Source: Leucosporidium creatinivorum | Lineage: Eukaryota; Basidiomycota; Microbotryomycetes; Leucosporidiales; Leucosporidiaceae | Assembly (NCBI GenBank): GCA_001600635.1 | Contig: BCKL01000013.1 | Coordinates: 62,001 to 126,000, forward strand | Direction of reading: 5' to 3' | DNA: 64,000 bases | Shown here: positions 42,052 to 53,523 of the stretch, one piece after another | Position numbering within the stretch: position 1 is the stretch's first letter | Layout: every line of letters begins with the position of its first letter | Program-made: the position numbers and the translations under genes | Notes under the pieces: generated by a model | The model's input: only the letters and a program-made list of their open reading frames with translations | Told to the model about the DNA's origin: nothing | Databases searched by the model: none

Positions 42052-43789
42052 CTACAGAAGAGTCTCGCCGAGGGCGCAGCGAACGAGGCCGCGTCCGATG
42101 CTGACGGTCTGCTGGACCGAGAGCTCGTGGCCAAGCGAAGGGTTGATCTCCTGCAGGATTGGGGTGACAGTGATTAGCAAATGATTTCAGACAAGCTGTA
42201 TGTTGATGCTGGTGATCAGAGAAAAGGCTAAACGCACCATGATATCGAGCGAGACGAGGTTGCCAGTCTCGGCGATGACTGAGGAAGGCGAAGGAGGGTC
42301 AGAATCGGCCGTGGGGGAGAGATAGGGAGTCGGCGACGTACCCTCGCACACGTAGCTACCCTCCCTGTAGGTGAGACCGCCTCGGACCTGCGAGCCGCAA
42401 AAGAAAGAGGTTAGTAGAGCTCGTAGAAGGCAGAGTCGATCCGAGCTGCTCAAGTTTGAGTGTATAGCAAGGGAAGTGGATGTGATGGGTTGAGGAGCGC
42501 GACACCAGCAACGGACTATTAGACTCGAGTAGCTTACGGCAGTTCCAGTCGAAGGAGCGACCTCGGGGTCCAAGGCATCGACGTCGAAGGACAGGTGGAT
42601 CGGCCTCTCGCGTCCAACGTGGTCCAGGGCCATCTCCATGACCTTGCCGATACCCCACTTGTCGACATGGAACATGGAGAAGCACTTGATGTCTATCGTA
42701 GAGTAGCCGAATCAGCGCCGAACCGAGCCCGCCGATACGACAGAGGGAGAGCAACGTACTGTGCTCCTTGAGGATCTTGCGCTCTCCAGCATCGATATCA
42801 CGGAGACCAATGTACACTAGACGCTCAGCCTTGAGGACAGGCTCGATCCAACCAAACTCGGGGATCTCCTCCTTGCTCGTTCCAGGAAGGCCGAGGAGGA
42901 AGGAGACGGGGCAGCCGTGCAGGTTGCCGCTGGGGGTCGTCAGGGGCGTGTTAATGTCCTGTTGAATAGCGATGATGTTAGCGCTGTATCCTGCTACATG
43001 CACGTGCACAGGAGATGGGAAAAGACGCGTACGGCATGAGCGTCGATCCAGATGAGGGCCGCCTCGGGGTACTGCTTGAAGGTTCCAGAGACGGTTCCCA
43101 TGGCCTACGATGTATGTCGTTAGCTGCGAACTTCCAGCATGTGCTGCATTCAAGACTCACGAGAGAGTGGTCGCCTCCAAGAGTGACGGTGAGCTGGCCC
43201 TTGCTCGAGTGAGCGTAGACGCGCTCAGCGAGCTCCTTGGTGACCTGTAGCAATGTTGAGAGTCAGCTGTTGCTCCCTAGACAGCTCTCGGGCGATCTCA
43301 GCTCACCTTGGATACGAGACGAGGCTTCTTGAGCTTGCCAATATCAGGATCCTCGGTGCCATCAGAAACGAGTGCCTCAGCGAGCTTGTCGGCTCCTTGG
43401 AAGTCGACCTCGTAGCCCAGAGCCTGCATGCCATCCCACCACGGTCAGCTGCTGCTCTGCGCGTTCGGATAGCCGCGAAACGGACGCACCTTGATGTCGT
43501 CGAGCAGTCCGCTCTCGATGAGCTCTAGAGGTCCGGCCTGGAGAGGTACAGAGTCAGCGGATAGCCTATCTTGTAGAGCAAGTGATTCTACTCACATCTA
43601 CCCCAGCCTTGGGCTGCCCTCCCCTGCGTAATCCCCCACATTAGCTGTCAGCGGCGAACTTCGCATCGAGCCGAGACGACGAAAGGCGAGATGGATTAGA
43701 GCTGGTGAAGTGGGATAGACTTACGAGAAGGGGCAACCGACGATACCAGCAGTGAGAGGCGATGAGAGGTAGTTGTGAGGTGCAGACAT
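42052..43789 (-). CDS. CAR1: Arginase
   Basis: Manganese enzyme hydrolysing arginine to ornithine and urea, the first step of arginine use as nitrogen source. Eleven exons on the minus strand: 43725-43789, 43596-43623, 43490-43537, 43307-43423, 43161-43244, 43033-43104, 42760-42958, 42538-42692, 42342-42387, 42238-42278 and 42052-42150, giving 317 residues, the normal length. Metal-binding signatures are complete: LGGDHSLAMGT, WIDAHADINTP and [19 protein letters not shown]. The C-terminal EINPSLG and [12 protein letters not shown] follow. No transit peptide, so a cytosolic enzyme is expected. Exon 2 is only 28 nt. Confidence 0.96.
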
Positions 43790-44118
43790 TTTGAAGTGAG
43801 GAGTAGGAAGGCAAGCTGTGAGCGAGATGTTCGCAGCCAAGTCGGCGCTTCGCAGATCACGAGGAGAATCGCCGACGGCTGGCTCGCTAAGGCCAACCGT
43901 AATCACGCTTGGAGTCTTCGGCGTTTCTCACGGCCGATACATGGCATCAAGAAAGCTCAGCCACCTTCCTGCATGTTACTCGGCCACACTCTCCCTCTCG
44001 TTCGCAACGACCGAACCGAACGGATCAAGAACAGCGAGCGTAGGCCCAATTTTAGTACAAACTCGGGGGATGTACTTCTCCCCTAATATCCTCTTCCTTC
44101 CCTCACTCTCGCACCAGC
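43790..44118. other. Intergenic upstream of CAR1
   Basis: About 330 nt containing the arginase promoter and the Y14 3' end. GATA-type nitrogen control sites might be expected but I cannot point to a convincing cluster. Confidence 0.45.
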
Positions 44119-45311
44119 TTAATCGATACGAGTGATGAGGCTCTTGCGAGCAGGGCTGGCACTCCGTCCACGTCCTTTCCTCGCTCCGGAGCCCTTGACG
44201 GCAGTTTGTCTGATGGTGATAGCTCGGTCAGCATTCGCAGGCTCGTGTTTGGAATCTCAAAGCGAGAACTCACCCGACTGGGGGACGAACGAAAGCAAAG
44301 TCGACGGTGAGGGTCTGCTCGAGCAGCTGCGAACCCGAAGCGCCGGCGATGGCGGCCTTGGCCTCGTCCTCGGTCTCGTACTCGACAAGGGCGTATCCCT
44401 GGAGTCCGTTGGAAGAGTGGTTAGCACTGCACTCGTCTCCAGTCCAGCCCTCGCAGCCTATGGGAAGCCCGTGGCGCATCGCCGAGCCGACCTTCCGCCT
44501 CGCCTCAGCCACCCTGACAGCGCGCCGCTCCCTCTGTAGCATATAGCATCCGGTACCACCTCAGCCCGCTCCCAGCAGCCCACACCCCTGAACTTCCTGC
44601 CTCCCCTTCCCATCCTCGCTGAGCCCTCAAGCTCACCTTGACGTAACCTGTCCTTCGGTCGAGGTTGAGGTGCAAGTTCTTGATCTCTCCATAATCTCCA
44701 AACTTGTCCTGAAGGTCCTCCTCGGATGCCTCCTCGTGCACGCCCGTGATGATGAGGATCCATCCTTCCACCGCTGTTGTGAGCCGTTCGAGTGCGAGAT
44801 GAGGGGTCGTGAAAGCGGGAGAGTCGGGTGGAGGTGGTGTAAATGTTATAAATGAGGTACACAGAATGTCAGCGAGCTGCTGGAGAGCTACAGCAAGCCA
44901 CAGAGCGAGAGCACTGACAGCGCGCAGCGCGAGAAGCGGTAGAAGAGTCGGCTCCATCGACGGCGATGCTCTCGTAAGGCTTGTTGTCCTCCTCCTGAGC
45001 TGTGGAGATGTAGCGAAGCAGGTCAGCTGCAGCTCCTAGCCTTCAAGCAACTCAACCGCCCAGTTGCTCGTCGCCAGCTGTGCTCTGCAGCGACCGGTGC
45101 AGGAGGGCAGCGCGGACGAAGCAGCAGCAGTAGACGCATCATAGTGTAGGCCAGCTGCACTTACCGCTCTTCGAGTTGAATCCGCGACCCTTGCGGCGGA
45201 CGTCCTCTGGAGCGAGCGAGCAAGGCGAGTTAGCGGGAGCTTTAGCAGGGGCTGCAAGGCATCAGAGGGCTCACCGTTGGTATCAAGATCCATCTGAGCG
45301 TCGGCTTGCAT
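44119..45311 (-). CDS. RNA-binding protein Y14 (exon junction complex)
   Basis: Y14/RBM8A, partner of Mago in the exon junction complex that marks spliced mRNA. Exons on the minus strand: 45275-45311, 45165-45206, 44919-44999, 44637-44773, 44274-44398 and 44119-44209, giving 170 residues. The acidic N-terminus ([12 protein letters not shown]) is followed by [11 protein letters not shown] and [19 protein letters not shown], closely matching animal Y14. The single RRM has [15 protein letters not shown] and [17 protein letters not shown] (RNP1-like), then [11 protein letters not shown]. The tail is basic with Arg-Ser. Exon 3 uses a GTCAGT donor. Budding yeast lacks this gene, so its presence fits the intron-rich genome. 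Confidence 0.95.
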
Positions 45312-46038
45312 CTTGTACGAGAGTCGAGTAGGAGTCGAGGTGAGGAGAAGGAGCGAGAGAGCTGCCCGTCGCTTCTCTCCCTTTGACCATGACCTGCTCT
45401 CAAGTCTGCACAGGTCTGCACTTGACGGCCGCCTTGGGGCATGATATCGTCTGAGTCGTCTAGCAGTAGCTTCTACACCGTCCTGCACCTTCGAACCGGC
45501 TCGGCGCCCCCTGCTTCGCTCGACTTCGCTCTCGCCTCTCGCTTCACGCCTTCGAATCGCGCTCTACTGTCGCTTGCGGGGTGAGAGTGAGATGTTACGA
45601 TACTACATGTCCCGATGCGCGTTGCAGAGCGGTCGGCCTTGCTTCGGAATCGCTTCTGCCAGTGAGTCCGCCCTCCCCGAGCGCCTAAGCTTCGACCGAG
45701 ATGCCACTAGGAAGTCGAAGGCGAGCAGAGCTCACACTTCTATCAAAGTCCAGGCCTGAGCCTACTTTTCGATATCCTGCACACCCTGCGAGACGCTGCG
45801 GACGCCTTCTCCAGCTCTGCTCGGCACTCCCTCGAAGTCTTATCGCTCGCGGCCTCCCCTTCTCCGGGAATGCCCACTCCAGAACGTATGGCTCTGGCAG
45901 CAGAAAGGCTGTTGGAGCGTCAGCTCACTGGCTGCAAACTCTGGTCGACTGTGGTCCGCGCTCAAGATCGTCGCTTGCATCACAGCTCCGAGAGCTTTCA
46001 CACCTCTTTTTCTTCCTCCCAACACTTCGCTCGTCGCT
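45312..46038. promoter_or_regulatory. Divergent intergenic region, Y14 / unrecognised gene
   Basis: About 727 nt between opposite start codons. Several open frames exist but none has a family resemblance or splice structure I can defend. Confidence 0.4.
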
Positions 46039-47088
46039 ATGTCCTCTTCGTCGACCTCGTCCAGGAGCTCTACTGAATGGCTGCTTTGCCCTGCTTCCAA
46101 TGAGCAGCCTGCGCCCCTCCCCTGCAAGGCCGACGATGATGAGGCCTCACTCTCGAGCCCGATGGAGAAGCAGGAGAACGCTGATGTAGACTCGCCAGTC
46201 GCTGAGGATGCCGTGCATAACTCACAATGTGACGTCCATCCGACCATCCCTATCGATGATGACACCCCTCGCTTCGGCTTCCCCATGCTCGGCGGAGGCC
46301 TCGCTTTCTTCGAGGGAAACCTCACCGCGAAGGACAGCTTCGAGGCATGGGAGGCAGTGTTTCTCCATGCCAAAGACTCTTCCCCTATCCCTACATTCAA
46401 GATGATCCACCTAAACGACCTGCACATCACGTGAGTTACTCGCCTCTCCTCCGGGTCAGGGCCGGATCTCGGCGCCGACCTTTGGTCCTTCCACTTCTGC
46501 AGGATCACCTCCGACAAGGAATTTCCCTTCTCCTCCCCTCTGACCATCACCGCCCACGCGACCCGCCTCTCCGAGATCCTCAAGTTACACCACGTCGGTC
46601 TCTCCGCCTACGCGCCCATTCCCATCGCCTGCACTTTCGACACCCTCGAACTCGGCACCTTCTCCTTTGTCCTCCGCAAACCCTCCGCTTCATCTGAATA
46701 CTACCTCCAATCCTATCTACGGGAACTCATGACTGGCTACCCTTGGGATCTGGAGAAGAAGCTCGGCGGAGGCGGAACGCCGAACTTGCGTCCAGATGGG
46801 TATGGGTATACTTCGAGGACGGGTATCTTGCATGCTAGAGCAAGGAGGACGATGGGGTTCTATTTTCGCAAGACGTTGCATTTGGTGCATATGGAGTTGG
46901 AGCCTTTGGAAAGGGGAGTCTGGTTGGAGGGGCAGTACGAGACAGGACGCGGCGAGCAGGAGGATGGAGAGGGTGCTGGGCAACGGTCGACGATGATGGC
47001 GAGTCAGAGGGCTGGGAAGAGCGCTGGTAGTGGTGCTGGGAGCCAGTCTGGAGCGCCCTCGGTGCAGGATAGCTGTTGGATCGCTTAA
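46039..47088 (+). CDS. Unrecognised conserved-looking protein
   Basis: I do not recognise the family. Exons 46039-46430 and 46503-47088 (GTGAGT donor, GCCGAC branch-like, CAG acceptor) give 325 residues. The first 75 residues are Ser/Asp/Glu-rich and probably disordered. From about 80 to 270 the composition is that of a folded domain: GFPMLGGGLAFFEGN, AWEAVFLHAKDS, FKMIHLNDLHITITSDKEF, IACTFDTLELGTFSF and a Tyr/Arg-rich SRTGILHARARRTMGFYF. The C-terminal 50 residues are Gly/Ser/Gln-rich. Length of the second exon and its third-position GC bias argue that it is real. Confidence 0.65.
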
Positions 47089-47309
47089 GGCTCGGTCGAG
47101 TTGGTCGTCGCTAGCTGGCATAGCTCGTCGTGGATTTCATCCTTATCGTTCTTCGTCTTTCGCCCAAGCTCTCGAGGCGAAGCCGAACCACGAACCAGCT
47201 CTCGCCTCTCTCGCTCGGCTCTCGCTCTCTCCCCTCCTGCCCCTCTCCTTGCCCTCGTACAATACACAGCAAAAGCACCCAGCCATTTCAATCAACACAG
47301 CATCTACTC

Positions 47310-48752
47310 CTACTCCTCCATCTCATTCGCGTCCTCGATGATCTTCTTGGCCTTTGCTTCTGCCTCGTCGGCCACATCCTTGGGCACGGGGGCGTGCTTC
47401 CATCCGCTCGCGGGCGAGATCCACGAGAGCTCGAGCTCGAACGCCTTGTCCTTGGCTTCGTCGTGGACCGAGTGGATGCTGTTGGCAATGAGGAGAGGAT
47501 GAGGAAGGAGGGAAGGTTCGGCGAGAAGGGAGCGTGGGGCAAGGGAGTGAGAGCGAGGGAGTGAGAGAAAGGCAGTGTCAGTGAGACGGACAGAAGCGAG
47601 AAAACAGAGAACACCCCACATCCTAGCCGCATCCACCAACGCCTCCTCCACGGTCAACTCCTCCAACTTCAGCTTCTCAATCTCGGTCCTCGCCAACTGC
47701 CTTCCCTTTCCAATCGCGCACCCCCGGTATCCCCAATACACTCCACTAGGCTCCACGCAGAAGAGTTTGGGCTCCCCGAGCGCCTTCTTCTCCTTGGTGT
47801 TGGCGTTGGAGGCGGAATCCCACCCGGCGATGATGGCCGAGAGGCCGAACGGGCGGACCGAGGAGTAGAGGGTGTAGGCTTGAAAGTAGAGGGAGAGGCG
47901 CTCGGCGAGCATCTGATGTTGTTGAGAGGGGAGTGGAGCGGGAGGGAGGGAGGAAGGCGAGTGCGAAGGGTGGGAAGGGCAGCAGGTGCGGAGGGAAGGG
48001 GAGGGAGACGAAGCGGACCTAGGTCAACGAGGGCACAGAGATAGTACGAGAGCTCCCGCGACGCACCTTGGTAGGGATCTGAGTGTGGTAGTTGTCGCGG
48101 TAGCTCTCGCACTCGTCGCGAGCGCGGTTGGCAAGGTGACGTCCATCGGCGAGGAGACCTGCTGTTGCCTATAGGAGTGTGAGAGAGTATGTCAATAATA
48201 GCTCTTGTGCCTCCTGTAGCCCTTCGAGCCGCTGTACTGCAGCTCCCCCTCCCCGAGCCAGCAGAGGCCGCGCGTCCTTGCTACGCTCTGTCTCCGTACA
48301 GCGAGCACCTTGCCGCCTCCGCTCAGCAACTACAAGAGAGCTCCAAGCTTACGACACCAGCATGCAGATCCACGCTCGCGATCCTCTTATTGGCCCCCGG
48401 GACCAGCAGCTTGCTCGTTACGAGCTTCTCGACGGCGAGGACGATCCCATCCTTGCAGCGCAGGCCGATGGCGGTCCCCGAGTTATCGACGGCTTTGTTG
48501 GCGTACTCGACCTGTTGTAGAGTGGTACAAATGAGGAGAAGAGGGGAACGAGAAGGTGAGCTTGCGCGTCGAGCTGAGAGCTGAGCTAACTGTAAGGAAG
48601 CTCACCTGGAAGATGCGGCCGTCTGGTGAGTACGTAGAGGCAGAGAGATCGTATCCGGTTCCGATGGAAGACTGTACGAGAGCAGCAGTGACGAGATTCA
48701 GCTACAAGAGCGAGAACGAGAACGAGGAGAGATGGATGACGAGGCTCACCAT
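47310..48752 (-). CDS. PRE10: 20S proteasome subunit alpha7
   Basis: Subunit alpha7 (human PSMA3) of the outer ring of the proteasome core. Exons on the minus strand: 48750-48752, 48606-48671, 48353-48511, 48067-48168, 47620-47912 and 47310-47478, giving 263 residues. The start [20 protein letters not shown] is the alpha7 signature, with [50 protein letters not shown] and [16 protein letters not shown]. The acidic C-terminus ends DANEMEE. The first coding exon consists of the ATG alone, followed at once by a GTGAGC donor; the next exon begins exactly with Ser-Ser-Ile-Gly, as the family requires. Confidence 0.95.
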
Positions 48753-49421
48753 GATGGCAAGTGTAGGCTAGTCGGGAGCGGTAGAGGGGTCTTCAGGTGT
48801 GTAGAAGTGCTACTGAGCGCTCTGCAGTCGATTCGGAGCGAGAGAACGAAGGTGACGAGCGAGACGAGGTGAGCGGAGGGAGTGAGAGCCGTGAAGCGCT
48901 CAAGTCGGCGAAGGACAAGGGCAAAGAGCTCAAGAACGCGGAGCCACTCGCCGTAGGGCTTCAATGAGCGCCGAAACTGCTCCCAGAGCTCTTCGCGATC
49001 TCGCTGTATTTCTACACCCCGTTTCGCTGGCTTCGCAAGGGGCAAGTGCGTCGCTTCGCAGAACATCGCCGAGCTGCCTCAGTCCTTCGCCAGCGGCTGC
49101 AGGAGCCGGCGAATCGAAGTGTGATATAACGAGAGCTCCCTGTAACCCCTTCAGCGCCGTCAAGCCAGTCCGGTGCGAGCTGGAAGCCAACGAAGGATTG
49201 CTTCGGCGCGTCGGTTCGGGCGACGGAATCGGCGGTGGTTGCTGGCTGATTGGTGGAATAGCAATTGCTGTATCGTCGGGTGTCCCCTCGTGCTCTGCTG
49301 TATAAGCTCCCTCCTTCCCTGTACAAGACGAGTCCAGCTCTTGGTCGCCTGCCCTCCTTTCCTCTCCCTCCGCTCCAGCTCTGAACGCCGGTTTTGATGT
49401 GTAGTCGGATGGTGGGTGGAT
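48753..49421. other. Intergenic upstream of PRE10, downstream of TIM10
   Basis: About 670 nt carrying the proteasome subunit promoter and TIM10 3' UTR. I did not find a clear proteasome-associated control element (GGTGGCAAA) on either strand. Confidence 0.45.
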
Positions 49422-49889
49422 TTACATGCCGATTCCCTGACCGGCCTTCTGGGCGCTGTAGTGCGAAGGAGAAGGGTCAGCTGCCCGCACGCCTCCGTCA
49501 TTTCCCTCGCCAGCTTCCTCTGCCGCCCTGCAGCTGCCAAGCAGGAACAAGCGACTCACTTCTGTAGCCTCTCTTGGACCTTCTCGTTGACGGCAAAGTA
49601 CTTGGCCACACACCTGCAACACGCCTCGCCTGGTCAGCTTGCGTCCCTCTGCTCTTCTGCTCTTCAGCAGCTCTGTACCAGAAACTCACCTATCGACGCA
49701 AACACCCTCTCCCTTATTCAGCTCCGGCTCGGCGTACCTCGGGCTAATGCACTTGGCGTGGCAGCTCGAGACGATGCGGTTGAACAGGTCGGAAACGGCT
49801 TCCAGCTCCATCGCTGCTTCGGCCAGGCGGGCTTGGTCGGGCTGGCCAGAGGGGGCGGGGCCACGGGATCCGGTACCGAAGAATGACAT
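49422..49889 (-). CDS. TIM10: Mitochondrial intermembrane-space chaperone Tim10
   Basis: Small Tim protein that with Tim9 escorts carrier proteins across the mitochondrial intermembrane space. Exons on the minus strand: 49690-49889, 49560-49613 and 49422-49455, giving 95 residues. The twin CX3C motifs are CHAKC and CVDRC, separated by a loop CISPRYAEPELNKGEG, as in Tim10. It starts MSFFGTGSRGPAPSG and ends GIGM. The spacing and the AVNEKVQERLQK helix favour Tim10 over Tim9. Confidence 0.95.
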
Positions 49890-50116
49890 GTTGTGAGTAG
49901 TGACTGAAGTGAGTTGAGGTGGTGGGGGAAGGCGAGTAGGGCCGGAGCTTTTGAAGCGGACTTTGAACTTTTGAAGTCGAGATTCCAAGGCGAAAGAGGA
50001 GGGCTTCGCAGGCTGATGTAGGGTTTGTTCGCAGCGCGAGTGCAGCTGGATCCATCTGAAAATGCTTAAGGTTCCTCAACAGCCCCTCCAGCGCCGATCT
50101 AACCCCCTACAACGCA

Positions 50117-51662
50117 TCACCGAGGAGCGAACCCCCTCGGATCATCCAATTTCTGCTCCAACATCCGACTAGTACGGACCGAAGAGCCCGCTCTGACCGA
50201 CCTGTTTTCCTCCTGCTGCACCTCCCCCACAGCCGAGTAGCTCGAGTAAGGGACTACGAAGGATTGAGATCCACCTGCGGCGAAAAAGGGGAAGCCGAGA
50301 GGGTCAGCTCCAGCCATCTGCCACGTCTTGCCTGCGCCACGCCTCTGCGTCAAGATAGAACCTTACCTGTGCTCCTCCCATACGCACTGCCTCCGGCTCC
50401 ACCACTCCCTCCAACCGCGCTGATCGGACTAAACCCCTCAGCACCGAGGTTGCTCGTATCGAGCCTACCGAGCTGCATCCTCTGACTCTGGCGTCTCTTG
50501 TCGCTTCCCTTGGCTTTCAGTAACCTCCTACGCCAGAGAAGGATCACGACGGCGACGAGAGCTAGAGCAGCGGCGCCGCCGATGCCGATGGCTAGGCCGA
50601 GGGTCTTGGGCGAGGAGGACGTGGAGGAGCTGGAAGCAGCAGCGGACTGTAGAGAGCATGTTTGGGATGTTTTACGTGGATCGGAGCCGCGGCGAAGATT
50701 GCGAACAGGGTCAGCGTGGGATGTAGAGCGACCGAAACATCTCGGCGGAGGATGGCGAGGTGTCGACGAGGACTTCAGGTGCAAGAGATGGACTCACGGA
50801 GGTACTTGGTGTCTGCGTCTTTGCTGTGTTGCTGGTGGATGCTGCCGGTAGCGCGGGGGATGCGCTTGAACCGGCCGAGGTCATTGAAGTCGTCTCCGCC
50901 GAGGCGGGAAAGGCGGGATTGGCGGTCGTGGCAGCGAAGTCTGAGCTCCAGGTAGGTGTTGTAGAGGTGGATCCGGAAGTGGTCTTGTAGCTGTCAATCT
51001 GTAAATGTGAGGCGGTCAGCTCTAGAGGATCCGAGTGAGAAACGGGCTGCCTCGGCCTTGGAGGCGAAGGAAAGTCAAGGCTTACGGTCACTCCGCTGTC
51101 GCCAGCATCGTCTGCCGCTTGACCGTGCACCATTGTGTGGTTACCGTTAGTCAGCCCGTCGACACTGTGCGTCGAACCCGTCAGCTCTCCGCCCTGCCCC
51201 TCGGCTCGCCGCTTCTCCCGCTCGGCGCCGACCCATCACTCACCTACACATCGTCCTCCCCACCCCATACTCCGCAATACTCCCCCCATTATACCACATC
51301 TTCTTGCCCCCATCTACAGCGCAAAAGAACCGTCCATGTGCCGTCGAACTATCGCCATACATGGTCAACCCGGTGCCCGAGAAGGGAATTGTGGCGAGGC
51401 AGGTTGGACCGGTGGAGATGGCGGCGGAGGCGCATTGGTGGAAGGTTGAGTTGTAGTATTGATTGATTGAGGGAGACGAGGAGCCTGGAGAAAGCGCGAC
51501 AGGTGAATGAGCGTTGGTTAGCAGGCTCGGCGCAGGGAGGGCCCGGCGGAACTTGAAGGGCAGCTCACCTGTATTGTTGGAGAAAGGTGCCCAGCCCTCA
51601 GAGTAGGTGATGGTTGTCGAAGTATCGTCGTAGCTTCCAGTTGGCGTCTGGGAGCTGTTCAT
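50117..51662 (-). CDS. Single-pass membrane protein, tandem paralogue 1
   Basis: Exons on the minus strand: 51569-51662, 51244-51484, 51086-51164, 50798-50998, 50367-50646 and 50117-50274, giving 350 residues. The N-terminal half looks extracellular: YSEGWAPFSNNTG, YYNSTFHQCASAA, TGPTCLATIPFSGTGLTMYG and HGRFFC, a beta-rich layout seen in many basidiomycete receptor-like proteins. A Ser/Thr/Ala-rich stalk follows, then one membrane helix (TLGLAIGIGGAAALALVAVV) and a basic RRR stop-transfer. The cytosolic tail ends VVPYSSYSAVGEVQQEE and DPRGFAPR. There is no classic signal peptide. Function unknown. The next gene upstream is a clear paralogue. Confidence 0.82.
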
Positions 51663-52144
51663 CGCGAGCGAATCTGCGAAGGAGGAGAGAAGAGGGAGCG
51701 CCGAGCTTGAGCCCGGTCGGGGATGGGCGAGCGATCGAGGGGCTGCTGGTGATCCGGCCCTGCGGCGGGTCGTCGACAGAGTGCTGTAGAAGAGCGGCGG
51801 GGAGTTAAGCGGGCGCGAACAGCGGCGAGCAGTGCAAGTCTTCCGCTCAGGCCTCGCCCGCCGTGGAGTCGTTCCCAATGATCCCCACGTCGTTTCAGGG
51901 GGAAAGGGTGCACGCGTCGCTCGTCGCCATCATCTTTGCAGCCCCTTTCAACAGGTGTGACGAGCAGCGAGTTGTACGAGATTGTAGAGGAGGGGGAAAG
52001 CGCAGCTAAGCCGAAGCAGCAAACGCCGAGCTCGCATTTCGAACCATCCTCGGCCAGCTCAGGATGAATAAGTGTGCCTCTACACGTTGATGACCTGTCC
52101 TCTCAGCTATCTACATCCCTTGTACCTCCGCCGCGCCTGCATCT

Positions 52145-53523
52145 CTACCTCGGCGCAAAGCCACGCGGATCCGCCAGCACGCTCGAGTGGCCTCCGCCGG
52201 CCTCCGAATGGTGGCCCATCTCGAGCTGGACCTCGGGCACCGAGTACGTAGAGTAAGGAGTGACAGCGCAGCCTCGGTCAATGGGCACTGCGCGCGGCGA
52301 AGTTGAGGTTAGCTCCTACTCTCGTTCGGCAAAGACGAGCAACGACTCACAATGGCTCTTTGAGGCGCCGAGAGAAGGCGCAGCATACTCGGATGGCGAG
52401 CCGAGGGTCGTCATATCCCGTTCGACTCCGCTGTAGAGCGAGCGGGACGCCGAGGTGCCGCTGCTGCTTTGCTGCTTCCTGTGGCGACTCCAGAGGACCC
52501 CACCGACGACGAGACCGAGGAGGGCTGCGCCTCCGACCTTTTGGAAGTGAGAGGTTGGTCAGTGCCGGCGCAAGAAGTAGAGCTCAGAGCTGAGATGAGA
52601 AGAGGCAACTCACTCCAACGCCTGCGCCGATGGCGGTCGAGTTGACCGAGCCGTGAGAAGCAGCCGGCGCGGCCGTGGCCGGTGCAGTGGGGCTACTTGT
52701 AGCTAACGTGGATGCCATAGAGGTTGTGCGAGAGGTGGAAGTGGTAGCGTAGGCGGGATTGGGAGCCGCTCCGTCGAAGTCCGAGCTGCGAGGCGTGGGA
52801 GCATCAGCGTCAAGCTCGCGTGTGCGCCTTGACAGCACGTCGACTTACGCCCAAGTCTTTGAATCTGCCACGTCGGTAGCATCCGTGAAGGTGATGTAGT
52901 CGAGACTGATGCCGGATTTACCGCAATCGTCGGCAACTTGGCCGAGCATGAACGAGTAGCTGCCGCTGGGAAGCCCGTTGACGCTGTAGGAAGACATGGT
53001 CAGCGCTGTACAGGCCCCACAAAAGGTCCAAGACTCACCTGCAAAGCCTCCGACCCACTGCCCACTGGTCGACGGATCCTCCATCATACCAATTCCTTTC
53101 CACCGTGCCGTTCCCTCCTACTAACCCGCAGAAGTAGCGTCCATGAGCAGGCGACGAGTCGGCGTAGATGGATGCTCCCGTCCCTGTGGCCCGATAGAGT
53201 CAGCGTGTGCGTCCTGGTCGGCGGGAGAACAACGAGCTCACCGGTAAAGGCGAGGGTGGCCAGGCAAGTCGGGCCTGTTGCAACAGCGGATGCAGTGCAC
53301 TGCGATAGAGAGCGTCAACTAGCGCTCCTCAATTCTAGCTCGATCCGACTCGCCTGATGGTAGGTTCCATTACGCCAGGCCGTCGCATCAGCCGCCCCTT
53401 CGAACTCGGTCAGCTGTCGGTCGAGCAACAAGGCCGAGACAGCTCACCTGTGGTATTGGAGAACGTCTTCCATCCTTCCGAGTAGACGATGAGAGCGTTG
53501 GCATCGTCGAGGAGCGAGGTCAT
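52145..53523 (-). CDS. Single-pass membrane protein, tandem paralogue 2
   Basis: Exons on the minus strand: 53448-53523, 53354-53397, 53242-53299, 53039-53183, 52849-52983, 52614-52785, 52351-52537 and 52145-52287, giving 319 residues. It mirrors its neighbour: YSEGWKTFSNTTG, GTYHQCTASAVATGPTCLAT, SSPAHGRYFC, WYDGGSVDQWAVG, VNGLPSGSYSFMLGQVADD and SLDYITFTD, then a Ser/Thr stalk, a Gly/Val-rich membrane helix (GGAALLGLVVGGVLW) and a tail ending TPYSTYSVPEVQLE and DPRGFAPR. The intron after exon 2 appears to use a GC donor (GCGAGT at 53353). No classic signal peptide. The shared C-terminal DPRGFAPR and Tyr motif suggest a common cytosolic partner. Confidence 0.82.
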
